In this document: positions 46,269 to 62,598 of the stretch, one piece after another | Position numbering within the stretch: position 1 is the stretch's first letter | How the letters are laid out: every line of letters begins with the position of its first letter | The notes under the pieces: generated by a model | Databases searched by the model: none | What the model was told of the DNA's origin: nothing | Seen by the model: the letters and a program-made list of their open reading frames with translations, nothing else | Origin: Ascaris suum | Taxonomy: Eukaryota; Nematoda; Chromadorea; Rhabditida; Ascarididae | Length of the DNA stretch: 64,000 nucleotides | NCBI GenBank assembly: GCA_013433145.1 | Contig: CM024174.1 | Span: 4,240,336 to 4,304,335, forward strand | Reading direction: 5' to 3' | Program-made: the position numbers and the translations under genes

Positions 46269-48505
46269 ATGTCGTCATCGAGGATGGCAAGTCAGTCGGG
46301 ACTTCGATGGTCCTTATATCCTATGCTCGCCATCGTTGCACTTGTGAGTGAATTCGGCTATCGCTTTTCTTCAAATCAACAGCATAATGGAAATGTTCAT
46401 TTCTTGCAGTTGATGCTGATCGAATTTGTGAGAGCGATTTTGTGCTGCGGTGATTGTTGGAATTGAATCATGAGATTCAACACTTAAAGCTAATATTTGG
46501 TTCGAAATCGGCAGGATACCTAATATCTATCTGTTGCTTGTTACTTTTTTTGAAAGTGTATTCTCATACGAAGAGTAAAAAACAAAAGAACGTGGAGAAT
46601 TTATGAAGCACCTGATTATGATAAAATTCGTCGAGCAAAGATTATGTCATCGTGATAGTGCAGCGAACGCATATCTCCTTCTAACATTGCCGAAATTTTG
46701 CTTTCGTAAGAGAAAATTTTGGAAATTCAATTTTTTAACCGACGTGTTTAGAGGTTCATATTCTAGTGTGAGTTCGCGCTTGGAGTGTGTCATCTAACTC
46801 TATGTATGCCGCTGTTTCCGTTCTTGATTCCAGTCATATCCGGTGTTTTTGCACTCATCACCGCTATGCACGCTATCTTTCTACGTTATCCCAATAGGTT
46901 AGAAAATATTATGTTTTCTTCTCATATAAAATTTTAATAAACTGTCTCAAAAAATAATTCACTATTTTCGAGAGAAATTTCTGTTACGAATTGCACTTCT
47001 TTTGCTTTATTATTGATGGCTGAATTTGAACACATTTGCAGTTTTGCAACTGCCAAGCCGTTAATGATAGTATCATGCCTATATGTGAGTGTATCTTTCT
47101 GATTCTAAGAGAACATTAAAACGTAGAATCCTGAAGTAAGGGTCGAGAAGTGTGCAAGATATACACTGTAGAATCGATAAACTCTTCCATGCTGATTTTT
47201 CAGCTTCTTAATGAGCTTTAAGGTTTTTAGACAGATAAATACTTTTATTAACACCATCAAGGCGCATTTGATTAGAATACGAAGGCGTTATTTCGCATAT
47301 TTATTATTTGTAGATAACTATGATAATAATCACGCACAATAACGAAGCCAGGCTCAAGAAAAAATGATAGCTCTCTTAGCAATTTTCTGCAGCTTTCCAT
47401 TCTATGCTGGCTGGATCATGGAAAAGAGATTTTTGTGCAAAAATTTACGAGCTATGAAATCTTTACAAAAGGAGAGCATTATTTTTTTTTATAATGCATT
47501 ATTTGTTGGTGTATTATACAGTTGGTTAGTCGTATGAAGGAAATCCAAACCACATATTGTTCGAGTGACTTCTTCTGCAGACATTTACGTATTCATGAGA
47601 AATAGCACCATAAAGTGAGGTGAAACTCAGGAACAAATTTTGAATCACCCAAGCAATGAATAAGACCAACGGAGAAATTTGTATAATTCCAGCAGATCAT
47701 TTTTGAAGTTGCTGTAGTCAACAGTGTGCAAATATAATGAATTTTATTTCAGGACTGATTTCGTTCTACAATGCTGCAGTAGTTTTATCGCATTTATTTT
47801 GGTGATTTCATCGGCAATGGAAACATTTTGTGCGATCAGTTACGAAGATGAACTACAAGGTGGCACTTAGATTTGATCTTTCATTCATTTTGGTACGATA
47901 GTCATTCTCTAAACGAAATTATTGGAAAATTTGGTTGCAGACTTCTTAATAACTGTAATAAATCAATGAAGACAAATGTAAATTTAGCCTTGATACACGG
48001 CGTCCATCTTGGGTGTTTTGCTTGCTGTTCTTCCTTGCAAACGGTTCTGTCTTTAAGCGCTACTAGATTTGCCTCTCAAGTTCTAAGCACAGTTGTTTTC
48101 AAATTAAATGCTAGGTAGAATGGAGATCGTCAACCATCATCGTACTCTAAATATCTCTACCTCATTTGAAATCTATTTCCTTCAATTTCATTATGTCATA
48201 GATTATCCTTTATAGTACCATTAATAATGTGTTTTTAAAACAACATATAAAAACAATGCGATGCAGGTAGTTCGACAAGCTTAACGACCGGTATATGCTA
48301 TGGTTTTTCGTACCGTACGGCTGCTCTTCGCGATTCGTGCAACGATTTCTTAACACTGTTACACACATCATTGGCATCGAAGACTGGCATCGCACCACAC
48401 CTGAGTTCTCTTCGCTTCGCCATATCATTGTCGATTACTGCATTGGCAACGATTCATTTCGTCACATGCATTGCGCTAGCATTCTACAGTGCCGTTGAAA
48501 CTTAG
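46269..48505 (+). CDS. Four-pass membrane protein, family not recognised (gene 1 of a tandem pair)
   Basis: Exons 46269-46343, 46410-46449, 46834-46897, 47753-47859 and 48267-48505 join with matching phases to give 174 residues and a TAG. Four hydrophobic segments are visible: about 16-37 (YPMLAIVALLMLIEF), 39-55 (ISGVFALITAMHAIF), 63-86 (CCSSFIAFILVISSAMETFC) and 145-170 (ISLSITALATIHFVTCIALA). The long polar loop between segments 3 and 4 and an N-R-T glycosylation site after segment 2 suggest a small tetraspan protein. No signal peptide, channel motif or tetraspanin CCG motif is seen. The last exon has no internal ATG start in frame, so single-frame scans miss it. An extra exon-like piece at 47042-47084 does not fit the phases. 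Function unknown. Confidence 0.65.
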
Positions 48506-49240
48506 TCAGTATATTTTAACAAACACTCTATTTCTCTTTGTCGATTGCTGCGCATCAGCGGAATTCAACCCCACAGTTGAAACAGTCCCTACTAAAATAG
48601 CTGCCACTACGCCAAATATTTTATTTAATTAGGATGTTTGCTCTATCGCACAAGAAAATTTAATCAGCACTCAACAGGTTCGTAATTCACTTAAACAAAC
48701 GCAATATACGCCAAATTTGCATATTAACTCGGACATCATCCAACCTAGGCAGCATGATTTTCCTGTGCTCTCTTTGCATGCAGTGGCTGAATGGGAGTAC
48801 TCATCGCATCATTTTCTCTAGAAACACTCAAGTATTGAAGGGTTTTGAATGCGCGAGAAGGCAACGGTCTTGTGATAAATTTATTTGTCGTTATGAGGGA
48901 TTTTTCTATTCACCGCCATTTTCTTTGGCTAGGAAAGGCCACCATTGTTGGTTTAAAAAATGGGAAGGGATAATGGGAGGGCGCTACAAGTCGCCCCTAA
49001 TATTGCAAATTGAAACTGATGTGGAATGAAAAATTTTCTGCATTTTCAACTTCACTTTTACTATTTGTTTAATTTTTGTGTGAAGTTTATTTCAAGCTAG
49101 GAGAATGCTGAAGGAGGGTAAGAGAGAAATATTCTATGAGAAAAATTTCTCGGTAACTGTAAAAATCTCTTTCAAAAACGAGGTTTTGAATCCCATGTTA
49201 TGAACGTCATAAATCGGAGTGGCGAAAGAGGTGGCGGAGT

Positions 49241-49261
49241 GGGGGGGGGGGGGGGGGGGGG
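49241..49261 (+). repeat. G21 homopolymer in a purine-rich tract
   Basis: Twenty-one consecutive G residues sit within a strongly purine-rich strand of about 130 bp (roughly 49215-49325) containing further GGGG runs. Such tracts can fold into G-quadruplexes. In C. elegans long G/C tracts are kept stable by the DOG-1 (FANCJ) helicase. The length may be imprecise in the assembly. Confidence 0.9.
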
Positions 49262-49567
49262 AGAGGGGAGAAAGAGGGTGGCGAACGGGGCAAGAGTAGA
49301 GCGAGAGGAGTCGGAGCAGGGGATAGTAGTTGAATCCTTTTTGAGTATGGCTCTCGTATACCCCTTTATCTTGGACACGTTCGAAAAAACATTCGAAAAT
49401 ATAAAAAATCTACAACCGAACGAATGTGAGCAAGCAACAAAATTTTTGCATAATTTTGTGACCTTTCTCCATATTTAAGGCGTACATTTAATCAGTATCC
49501 TTTATTCGTGACTGCCGTTACTGGGCCGTTATTTAGTGCAAAAAAAGCCTAATTCTCGTATATTCAG

Positions 49568-51054
49568 CTTGCCCATTCGCGCCCATCATATACAGCTCGT
49601 CGTTGTGCTTCTTATGCTTCCAGCAGCGTTCTTACATCACACATATTGTTGTACATATTTCTTCTTTTGGCCAGGTATTGTAGTGTCTCTTTATGCGACT
49701 ATTCAATCGATCTTCTCATGGAAATTTGACTGCAAAGGTTGCATTCAATTTTTTATATCAGTTTTCTACTTCATCGTTAACTAATACAAAAAATATTCAA
49801 GCAGATTTACAATGACTGTTTGCTTCAATTCGTTCACTGAGTATTTTCTCAGATTTACGTTAAGAGAAAAAACCTTTTGAAATATTGCCCGCATTTGAGT
49901 CTATAATATTCACATCTTTATGAAAGAGCTTCTTACCGAAAGTTGGTTTTTTTTAATGCTCCTCTTCATAACTCGGAATTCCGAGTTTGAACGCTGCGAT
50001 ATTTGATTGTACAGTTCTAAAGAACCCCTCAGTGTTCTAGTTTCCGAAATTTTGCAAGGACCAGCATAGTATTCGAAACACATGGGCAGCTGCAAATGCT
50101 CATCTTTGAGTAGAATTTAGCCAAAGCGAATGTAATCGATCAATTTGTTTGCAGTTGCTCAAAAAATCTCATTTTATTTCTCAGGATGTATTATTCGTGC
50201 CTGAATATCACGGGAGCTGCTATTGGAATGGCATTGGCAGCATCAGCATCGTTCGGCATTTTTTGCACAGCGACCAGGTCAGTTGGTTCCCCCTCGAAAC
50301 TCTTCGTTAAATCTCACACGTTCTAACATATTTCTAATATAACACCTTTCCTATGAACACACTAAATGCAACGAAATTTTTATAAGGAAGTTGGCATTGC
50401 TCCAGATAAAATCTGATACGCACTGCAGATTTCTGAAGAATTGTGATCTAGAAAGTTCACTCTTTCACCCAATAACCGATCCCACAATTTATTGCTCGAC
50501 TGCAAGTGTTTCGATGTTTCGATCACACAACTTTCAACTCGTTTCCTCAGTTCATTCATTTTATCTAGGCAAACTGCATTTCTCATAGAATTGACACTCA
50601 CCATCTCAATGATCATACGCTGAGCGCAACAACTTTCACGCTTTTCATCATTTATCTGCTATAAAAATTGAAAAATTCTAAAGCTCAGCCGTTCACTCTT
50701 CATTGTAAATTTTGAAGTAATTTGAACTAGCTATTGTGCTATGCAGAAAACTTCAGCTATAAATGAATACATTACTGTGAAAAATAATAAATTAGTAAAG
50801 AGACTATTATTCATTTCAGACTGGCGACCGATTTATTTACATTTCAATGGCACTGTAAATGGCCTATATCACAATATCGTTATTGCTATCGTGTGATCGA
50901 TTTTCGTGATCCCTATCGATATTGGCGTAAAGAAAATGTGATCGCCGAAACGGCAGCCGTGCAAATCGCTGTCAGCATTTGGTTGTGTATTTGTGGATTT
51001 GCTCAATTCTTTCTCTCACTGAAATCTTCGTTTAGCACTGATGTATTCGTCTAG
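49568..51054 (+). CDS. Related four-pass membrane protein (gene 2 of the tandem pair), model incomplete
   Basis: Three segments resemble the gene ending at 48505. Exon 49568-49737 encodes two hydrophobic stretches (VVVLLMLPAAFL and GIVVSLYATIQSIF) with LLML, CC and IF positions shared with gene 1. Exon 50185-50277 encodes the third (ITGAAIGMALAASASFGIFC). Exon 50820-51054 carries a polar, aromatic-rich loop, the fourth segment (AVQIAVSIWLCICGFAQFFL) and TAG. The last two exons join in phase (ag|a, Arg). The first ends in phase 1 while 50185 needs phase 2, so a piece is missing, a donor is misplaced, or there is an indel. Alternatively the ATG at 50186, one base after a CTCAG acceptor, starts a 108-residue two-pass protein. 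No start codon was found for the longer version. Confidence 0.5.
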
Positions 51055-53098
51055 CTGCTTGTCCCGCATTTTATTACGAATTTACTATGGAATCGGGGAG
51101 GATTGGCGCAAATACTGCCATATGTTATCTTCTTTTAGAACAAATTATCTCATGAAGATCATCTGTGGATTCTTTTTTTTATTGCACTTTTCAGCGAAAA
51201 ATTTCTCCTTGCCTCATATGTTGCAATAAAAGAAATAGATAAAGCAGCTGAACTTCCGCGATTTGCAATGCGTTTTTTTGTGTTTGCAAGAGGATACCAG
51301 TAAATTGGTGCTATTGGTTTTTACGGTATTCTTGAAGTAATCCGCAGTCGAATTAGTTCGCAACTGCGATGTTCAAAACTTTTAAAAAAATGCTTTCCAT
51401 ATCACCATGAATTAATCGAGCGTCGACTTTGAAGGAAATTAATTTTTTTTCCGCCTTACCTTTGTTGCCATTCGAAGAAGGATTTTAATGCGCTTTCTCA
51501 GTGCTTATGCAAAAAATTTATGCTATGGACCGCATTTAGCACCAATTTCTCAACAGTCAACTAGGAAAATGCATCATAAGCAAAGTTCGCTCTCAGATCG
51601 TTTGTTTACCATTAATTCCTTGCACAACATATCCGTTGCAATGATGTTGTTCCGTTTTTCGATGAGTACAAAGTTTCCAGTGCGGTGTACTTATTGGTTT
51701 CATTAGTGCTTCTTTTGTACAAAGCTGCATATGACTGCAGCTGAATGAAAGTTTTTTATATTATCTCAGGTTGTCAATAATTTCTTAATCGATATATCAC
51801 TATGTTTAATTTAATGCATTATTGATGAAAATTATAGCCTATAGCGGATTAAATTGGAAACGAGCTGATATTATTATTCGGAAAGACACAACAATAAGTG
51901 CTACAAATTTTGTTCCACCTATATTGATCTGATAAACCTTTTTGTCAGTCGTTCACAGCATACTCACAAATATCATAACAACGCTTTCTGTTACTATTCT
52001 ATGTAAATGAGCGTTGTAATCCAGATATTTAGTATAACAGCATCACATTGTGTTACATTCTGGAGATGATTTTTAGGCGCACCTTAAACTCCAGCGTGCT
52101 TTGTTGCATTTAAAAGTCTAAAATTATTCCTCCGAAAGGCATGTCCTGAGGCGGAAAACTGCCTTTCCACCAGCTCACTTTCTTCTTCAGGGTAAATTTT
52201 CAGTGATCATTTCATAATTTTTAATCTCGCAAGCAAAAATTATACAGTCTAGATCTAACTGAAGGAACTAGTTTTCATGTCTTTAGAGAGCAACCTGAGG
52301 CTGAATGTTTGGCGTGACATGAGGTGGGTGGTGCTGAAAGGAAGCACAATAACACAAAGAGCTGTGCAGGGTGGGCGTGCTAGCGCACACAACGATGGTG
52401 GAGCGTATCGCCGGCGAAACGCTAATATTATCCGGTGATCATTAAATCGTTATCTATTATCAGACTACCGGTCATTCATTTCTGTTGATAGTTTCACAGA
52501 GGATTTTTTGCCATTTCTGAAATGCTCTCAATAGTAGAGGTTCGCGCAATCTTTTGGACTGAGAGAAATTGTTATGAGGACGACGAAAATTTTTGACAAT
52601 TCATTATTTCAACTCGGCTGCATAAAACCTCAATACTAGTATTTCTGAATTACTCGATGAATTTTCCCAAGATTTTAATGCACATAAAAAATTTTATTTC
52701 ATAGTCCTCTCAACACTTTATCCCTCTCTTACCACGATGAAAAAGTTTCGTTTTTGTTTTCACACTCATATCATGTCACCTATGAAAATAAGCATACTTT
52801 GACACAATAAAACCTCATTCATTTGTTCGAAAACTAACTTTCTCTATGCGCCTTCGACAAAACCGTGCAAAAAAATATTTCACCGTTGTACGATTGTGCT
52901 CAATGATGGAATTAATTATTCTTCCATTGATAGCTGCATACTGCATAAAAATTAGAATTATATAAAATTAGCACAGACACTAAATTGTTGCTACTTGTAG
53001 ATGACTGTTCTCAAAAGTTAGAGGCTTCGAGTTGCCCATTAATTTAAACCAATATAAGTGGAAATAAATCCATCAAATACGCACAAACGAGCTTTCAG
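51055..53098. other. Intergenic or 5' intron sequence; no gene recognised
   Basis: This stretch should hold the 5' end of the next gene, whose first visible exon needs a phase-1 partner upstream, but no convincing exon was found. Confidence 0.4.
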
Positions 53099-56935
<3,837 letters not shown>

Positions 56936-59900
56936 GTCTATTTCATTTGGGATGTTATCCGCTTATCACTCAATCTTAACGACCTCTCATGAATTAAGAT
57001 TGATGTCCCCCTATTTATTGATGTTCATGGAAATTTAGAGCAACTGAGCAAAAAAATGAAAGTAAAAGCCACTAAAGAAGTCGATCTCTCCAACAAATTT
57101 TATATAGGACTCTTGCGGTGATGACATTTGCTACAAGAAGCAAATGGCTCATTGCATCGAGAGGTTTTTCAGTTAGGTTGAACTCATCTAAGGCGTAGAA
57201 ATAACAGTATCGAACATCTCAGATTTTTGTTGATTGCTGATGATGAAAAATTTGAAATAAAAGGTTATTGATATCTGGGAAATTTTGTGCATTGTTCACG
57301 CTAAATGATACCAAATGATAAACGATATTTCCAACGTTTGAAAATTTTTGCTTCAAAACGTTTAAAAAAATGTTTTTTAGTTTCTGGAATTTCGATCTTT
57401 CACAAAAAATTTGCGAATATAATTAAAATAAAAGCGAAAGTGATTTTATGAGTTTTGTGCGCAAATGAGCCGTTTTGTTAATGCGTTGTTTTGCTCGTTT
57501 TGTTAAGGACTCCGAAAAAATTGTTGTTGAAAGAAGTGAAAAGATTGCAATGTTCATTGCATAAACAATTCAATAAACAATTTCATTGGCTTATTTGCTA
57601 TCGACTATAAATTTATATTCAACGATTCAAACAAAAAGATGAATTCCTTTCGAGGCGTTTTTGCCATTCGAGAGACCATCACTAAACAACGTAATATTTA
57701 ATATTTTCAATTTATTTGCGGTACTGATATTTAATATGTAATGCTTCGGTTTAATATCTAATATTATAATATGGAATATTTTAGTTTATTTGTCAAGGTC
57801 AGTATGTTATGCAATTGTCTATTCGATTTAAAAAAAGAAACGCATTGCTTCAAGGATGAGAGGACGAAATTGAATGAGGCGCGTTATTAGCTGTTAGATA
57901 TATTAACCGATTTTCAATAATAGGAGAGATTCTCCCATAAAAAAATTGATGAAAAAATTTGAAGTTAATTTTGAATTGTTTCTTTATAATGCAATTTATT
58001 TCGAAGGTTGAAATTTGAAAACTCAAAGATATTTGTGAATTATTCCTCTAAAGGGTGCTTTATTTTACCATTGCCTAATGCTTATACAATGCAGGTGAAA
58101 AATGCAAATTTGGCACTACTTTTTATTGGTTATTTTTAAGCAGTGAAACCCAATCTGCCGAATAAAACATTTATCAACTGTGGTTTACGTGGTAAGAAAA
58201 TCGTGTTGTGATGTTGCATGTAGCCGTCAAAGGGATTACGTTGGGAGAATCTAATACATCCTGGATAAAAAACCTAATCAAACATCTTGAAGAGTTAACC
58301 ACATTGTTCCTTTGACGTTTGCGTCGAACAAAGTCGAAACAGACGACGGAGCGAGGTTCGAAACATTGGTGGAGATTAGCTAAAGCTGAATAATTTTAGA
58401 GGGTAGTGAGAGAGGGGAAGGGATTTTGTGGCCAGAGCATAGAACTTAATAAACTTCTGAATTTTTGGAAATTTCAGGGTGACACTCTCCCTTAGCTTCC
58501 CCCTTCACCCCGTCTCTTCCTCTCCCCTCCCCTTCTATCTATTATCTGTACTGGTTGTCAAAGGCGTGCGAAGAGAAAATGCGTTGAATCTTATACGCCC
58601 ACGAGTATTTTTTATGGGAGATTTTTAATGGTGTGGTAAAGTTTTGAAAAAGGAGTCTACATGAGGACAGAAGTGCTGCGATATGCTAGGAGAGCATCGC
58701 GACTGGGACGTTTTTGTTTGCTGAGTTTGAGAGATATCCGATTCGCTGTTTCGGTAAATGCTGCCTTACAACTCACCTCGTCTTCACCACTTGCTCACTC
58801 TCATCTACTATCTCATCTATCGATTGATCCGAAGTTTGATTCACTTCGAGTCAAATATATTCGCCGCATTGAAGTCGTTCATTAATTGCTCATCATTGGA
58901 TGAATGCTGCGAGATTCTCACCATTATTTACAGGTTTATGATTTTTAAGGAAATTTTATACCTTTTTTTAAAATTCAAATAGCGCATCGTTTCGAAATTA
59001 TCGACGAGGAATTATGATACGGCATTAGTTTTGTACTCTTTGAAAATGTTAATTCTATTGTACGAAAATTGCTAAAAGACATGAAAAATGGGAAGTTAGT
59101 TGTGCAATGCAATTGGAATGCTCTCTAGCCTACTGCATGAAGCAGTTTGTCAATATTTGCTGATGAATGACACATAGAAAAATGAAGTACAAATTATATT
59201 CAACTAGTTGAGGATTATAGAAAGTCAAATACTTAGGTTCTTATGTAAAACGCGATCGTTTCTTATTATCTCTTCATCTAATTTTTAAAGTGAATAAAGA
59301 AATGTGAGATGTCTAGTGTTTTTTTTTTGCAAGAAAAAAAAACAAAATAAGACATTATTTCAGTTTGTTGTTGTTCTTTGCTCTCTTCCCATAGAAAAAG
59401 CTCATAGCATTGCACAGATGATATAGGTGGAATTTGTTGTATTTATTTTTATAAGCATTGTTCCTATTTTGTTAGAAATCACAGTTTCATATGGCTTACT
59501 GCAACGCTCGATTATATCACCATGAATGTAATCATCATGATTGTAATCTATCATCATGAGCTCTTTTCTATTGTAGACTAATGTCTATCGAAACTGCTTT
59601 AAAAAAATAGAATATCTCTTCGAACCTTTTGCGCATATATAAAGTACCATAATAAAAAACGCTATATATCTTGCTTTATATATTATTGGTTGAAAAATGA
59701 AATATTATAAGGAAATAATGAATTTTAGTGGAATATTCAATGGGAATTTGTTCTAAATGCAAAACAACTATTTATTTCATTTGGTGTATGATTCGATATG
59801 CGTAAAAAATTTATGAGATTTGAGATGAGCAATAAAATTGCTGAATTTCTCATTAAAGCGAAGTGCGATCGGTGGAGTTCCACTTATCGTCACTTAAATT

Positions 59901-61176
59901 ATCGTTTTTAAATTTATCCATCTGTGATTGAAATACTCGAATTGCTTTTGAGATTTTCGCGAAGAAGAAAGAAAAAAAATGCACCGAACAACATTATTTT
60001 AATAAGTTTATAAATTTTCTCAGATGAATGCATTTTTTATCGAATTTTATGCAAATTTTGTCGAATATGCGTAAAAATATAAAACTTTTATTGTAACAAA
60101 GTTTTGAGAAATAATTTAAAAGAGAAAAATATTCATTATGATATATTTCTTCAGTAACGATATTAATATCTGCATTATACACACTGAGAGAATGAAAAGA
60201 GAAATGTTGTGTAACATTCAACAATTGCGATTCGTTCGATGATATCTTAAAGATGCTGAAATATTAGTTGGTGCTTTTTTTTGCAATCGAGTTGTTGTTT
60301 CGTTTTTAGCAATCTTCTAAGATAGCCCATCACTTTGAAGTAGTTGTTGGCATCCCGTGAGTTAGGATGATTAACGATCTGGGTATCGCCGATCATTCCA
60401 ACGGTTGTTTATCGATACCTTGATAGGTTAAAAAGCACTTTTTTTCCTGTGAAAAAAAATAAATAGTGATGATCACAATCAAGGTGTGCACTATAGCCAA
60501 ACCACCTAAAGACTGCTTTTTCGTTTCCTTGAAGCACTTTTCGAAAATAAGTTGTGTTAGCTTGTGTGCAATGAAAAAATAAATTTCAAATTTTTATGCG
60601 CCTTCTGCCGCTTATCCGTACGAAACAACGGTCAAACAATAGAAGCATTTAAAGGAGAAGTGTTTGCAGGATATAGGGTAAAGCTGTAGTTGATTCCCAA
60701 TCAATAATTAAAACATAAACAGTTCATGGAATGAGGTCGAGAAAATTTGGCCACGATCACTTAGCAATAAAGTGCTGTAATTAAAAGTAATTATGTCAAC
60801 TATTCGTATGAATGAAACATTTTGGCAATGTTCGTGACAAACCGGTAAAGCGTTTAAGGTTGTTGAGCAGTCGAGATCAGACAGACGATGAGCGTCCAGT
60901 CGCGTGCGAGGATGCAGTTAAATAACTGTACTATATCAAAAGTGCAGCCTTCTTCTCTTCCTAGAAAATATATCCAGAAATGAATTTTAGCGTGATCGAG
61001 CATGAGATCAATGCGATTAATTGATACTTATAATCTTTTAAAGTTTTCCTCACAACTAATTTAATCTAATATTTCTGAGCAAAGTTTACACTAATTAGGT
61101 GAATAGTTGAGACGTTCTTGGAAATCCGTCACGAATTTCATCACCATCTTTCAACAATCTTTGCCCTTTACTGCAG
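56936..61176. other. No recognised gene
   Basis: AT-rich sequence. A plus-strand frame starting at 58661 (MRTEVLRYARRASRLGRF...) has a GTAAAT donor-like site after 18 further codons, but no partner exon was found. Upstream exons of the next gene may lie near 61102, because that gene's reading frame stays open back to there. Confidence 0.4.
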
Positions 61177-62598
61177 GAAACGTTTTCATGTTGGCGATGT
61201 TGCACGAAGTGTTGATTTCATCGCATTTCACGAACGTATGGCATCATGTGAAGAACTTTGGGAACACAAATGGATGCTTTATACCGTCAACGAACATTAC
61301 GCATATTTCGTACGTATGCCGAAACCATCATTTACTTATACAGCAATTTCAACACCTTATCTTACCGTTTGTCAATTCGCTACTGCTCAACTCTTGGCAC
61401 GTATCCCACTAAAAGTCTTCGTCGAACAATCCAAGAGGCTTCGTTCAGTGCCAGGTTTCCATATTGTTCATCTTTGCAATAAGTTTCTGAAGTATGGGAT
61501 AACTAGAAAACATCGATGATTAAGCTGTATCATCGGTAAGACGGTGAATCAGTGAGAATAGCAGTGGTATAACTATTTCGGCGATGTTTCTTTATGGTTT
61601 TACAGAGAAGGATAATAGTACAAGAAGCCTAAAATATAGAGATAACATTAAAAGACTGATGTTAGAAGATGAAATATTAACAATGTAAGATTTTGACATG
61701 AATGAAATAGATATGCGAATAAAAGGTGAACACGTTTCGGCCTTTATCCGTTCACGTGTACACCTGAGTTATGGCCATCGTCACAACGAAACGCATAACC
61801 CTTTTAGTAGAGGAGGATAAAATAGACATTATAAGCACGTGTAATGAACAGGATAAAGAAGTGAGGTGGCAAATAAATATGTAGATACAATGTTTGTTAT
61901 GGTTGTGTAATGAACAAGAAAATTTCAAATATGGGCCTACCTCGTCAGTGTTATTCGTTTTCCTTCTTTTTTCAATACTTGCCCACTTTAATAGTCGCCC
62001 ACCGTAGGAGTTGCATAAAACAATACGCTATTAATATTCTCGATTGATCCGTTTGTTTGTGAAATCTTGTCGAATCGCTCAAGGACGCTCAACTAAAAAC
62101 AATGAAAGTGAAAACTAGTTATCCCTTCCCACAGTTTGACTCGTTAAATTAGTGTTGCCCACATATTTCACATTTATATGGCACTCGTTCAAATAACACA
62201 TCAGTCTGTGGACATTTGGTGAAAGAACCGAACTGATGAGTATTTCTAACACTTACTAATTTTGGAGAAAATTTTAAGTCAAAGTTCTCTATAGATTCAC
62301 TTACATCGTCGAATCGTCTTCTCTTGATCGAAATGTGTATTTGATATTCAGGTAAGGTGATCGTACTTACAACAATGGCGAAGAGTGGTTCGACATTTCT
62401 AGCACGTATGCTTCAAGCCTGTGATGCAGGCGCACGTAATCTACTTGTTCTTTCGGAAATTGACGCATTTGGTGCAATAGCACTTCGAATCGCCGACTTC
62501 TCAATTACAATTCAGCAGGCTCGAACATTGCTTTTGGCATCACTGAGATTCGCATGTAAAGATCAACTCTGCGAACAGACAATTATTCTCAGAATGAG
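61177..62598 (+). CDS. P-loop, sulfotransferase-like protein (internal exons, incomplete at both ends)
   Basis: Exons 61177-61454 and 62352-62598 join in phase (g|gt, Gly) into about 175 residues. The second begins GKVIVLTTMAKSGSTFLARM, which fits the 5'-phosphosulfate-binding loop of sulfotransferases (TxxKSGSTFL) or a related P-loop fold. It is followed by LLVLSEIDAF, the position of the next strand in this fold. The first exon (HERMASCEELWEHKWMLYTV and so on) is mixed alpha/beta without a motif I know. The frame is open back to 61102, so the true 5' boundary may be earlier, at an AATAG near 61101. The exon ends in phase 2 with a GTTACC donor, and the gene continues beyond what I can follow. 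Substrate unknown. Confidence 0.55.

Noticed and set aside
47042..47084. Exon-like piece (FATAKPLMIVSCLY) with good splice sites
   Set aside because: Its end phase does not fit the next exon at 47753, whereas skipping it gives a perfect phase join; at most an alternative exon.
58661..58885. Possible gene start MRTEVLRYARRASRLGRF
   Set aside because: I considered bestrophin-like similarity, but the key motifs are absent and no second exon was found.
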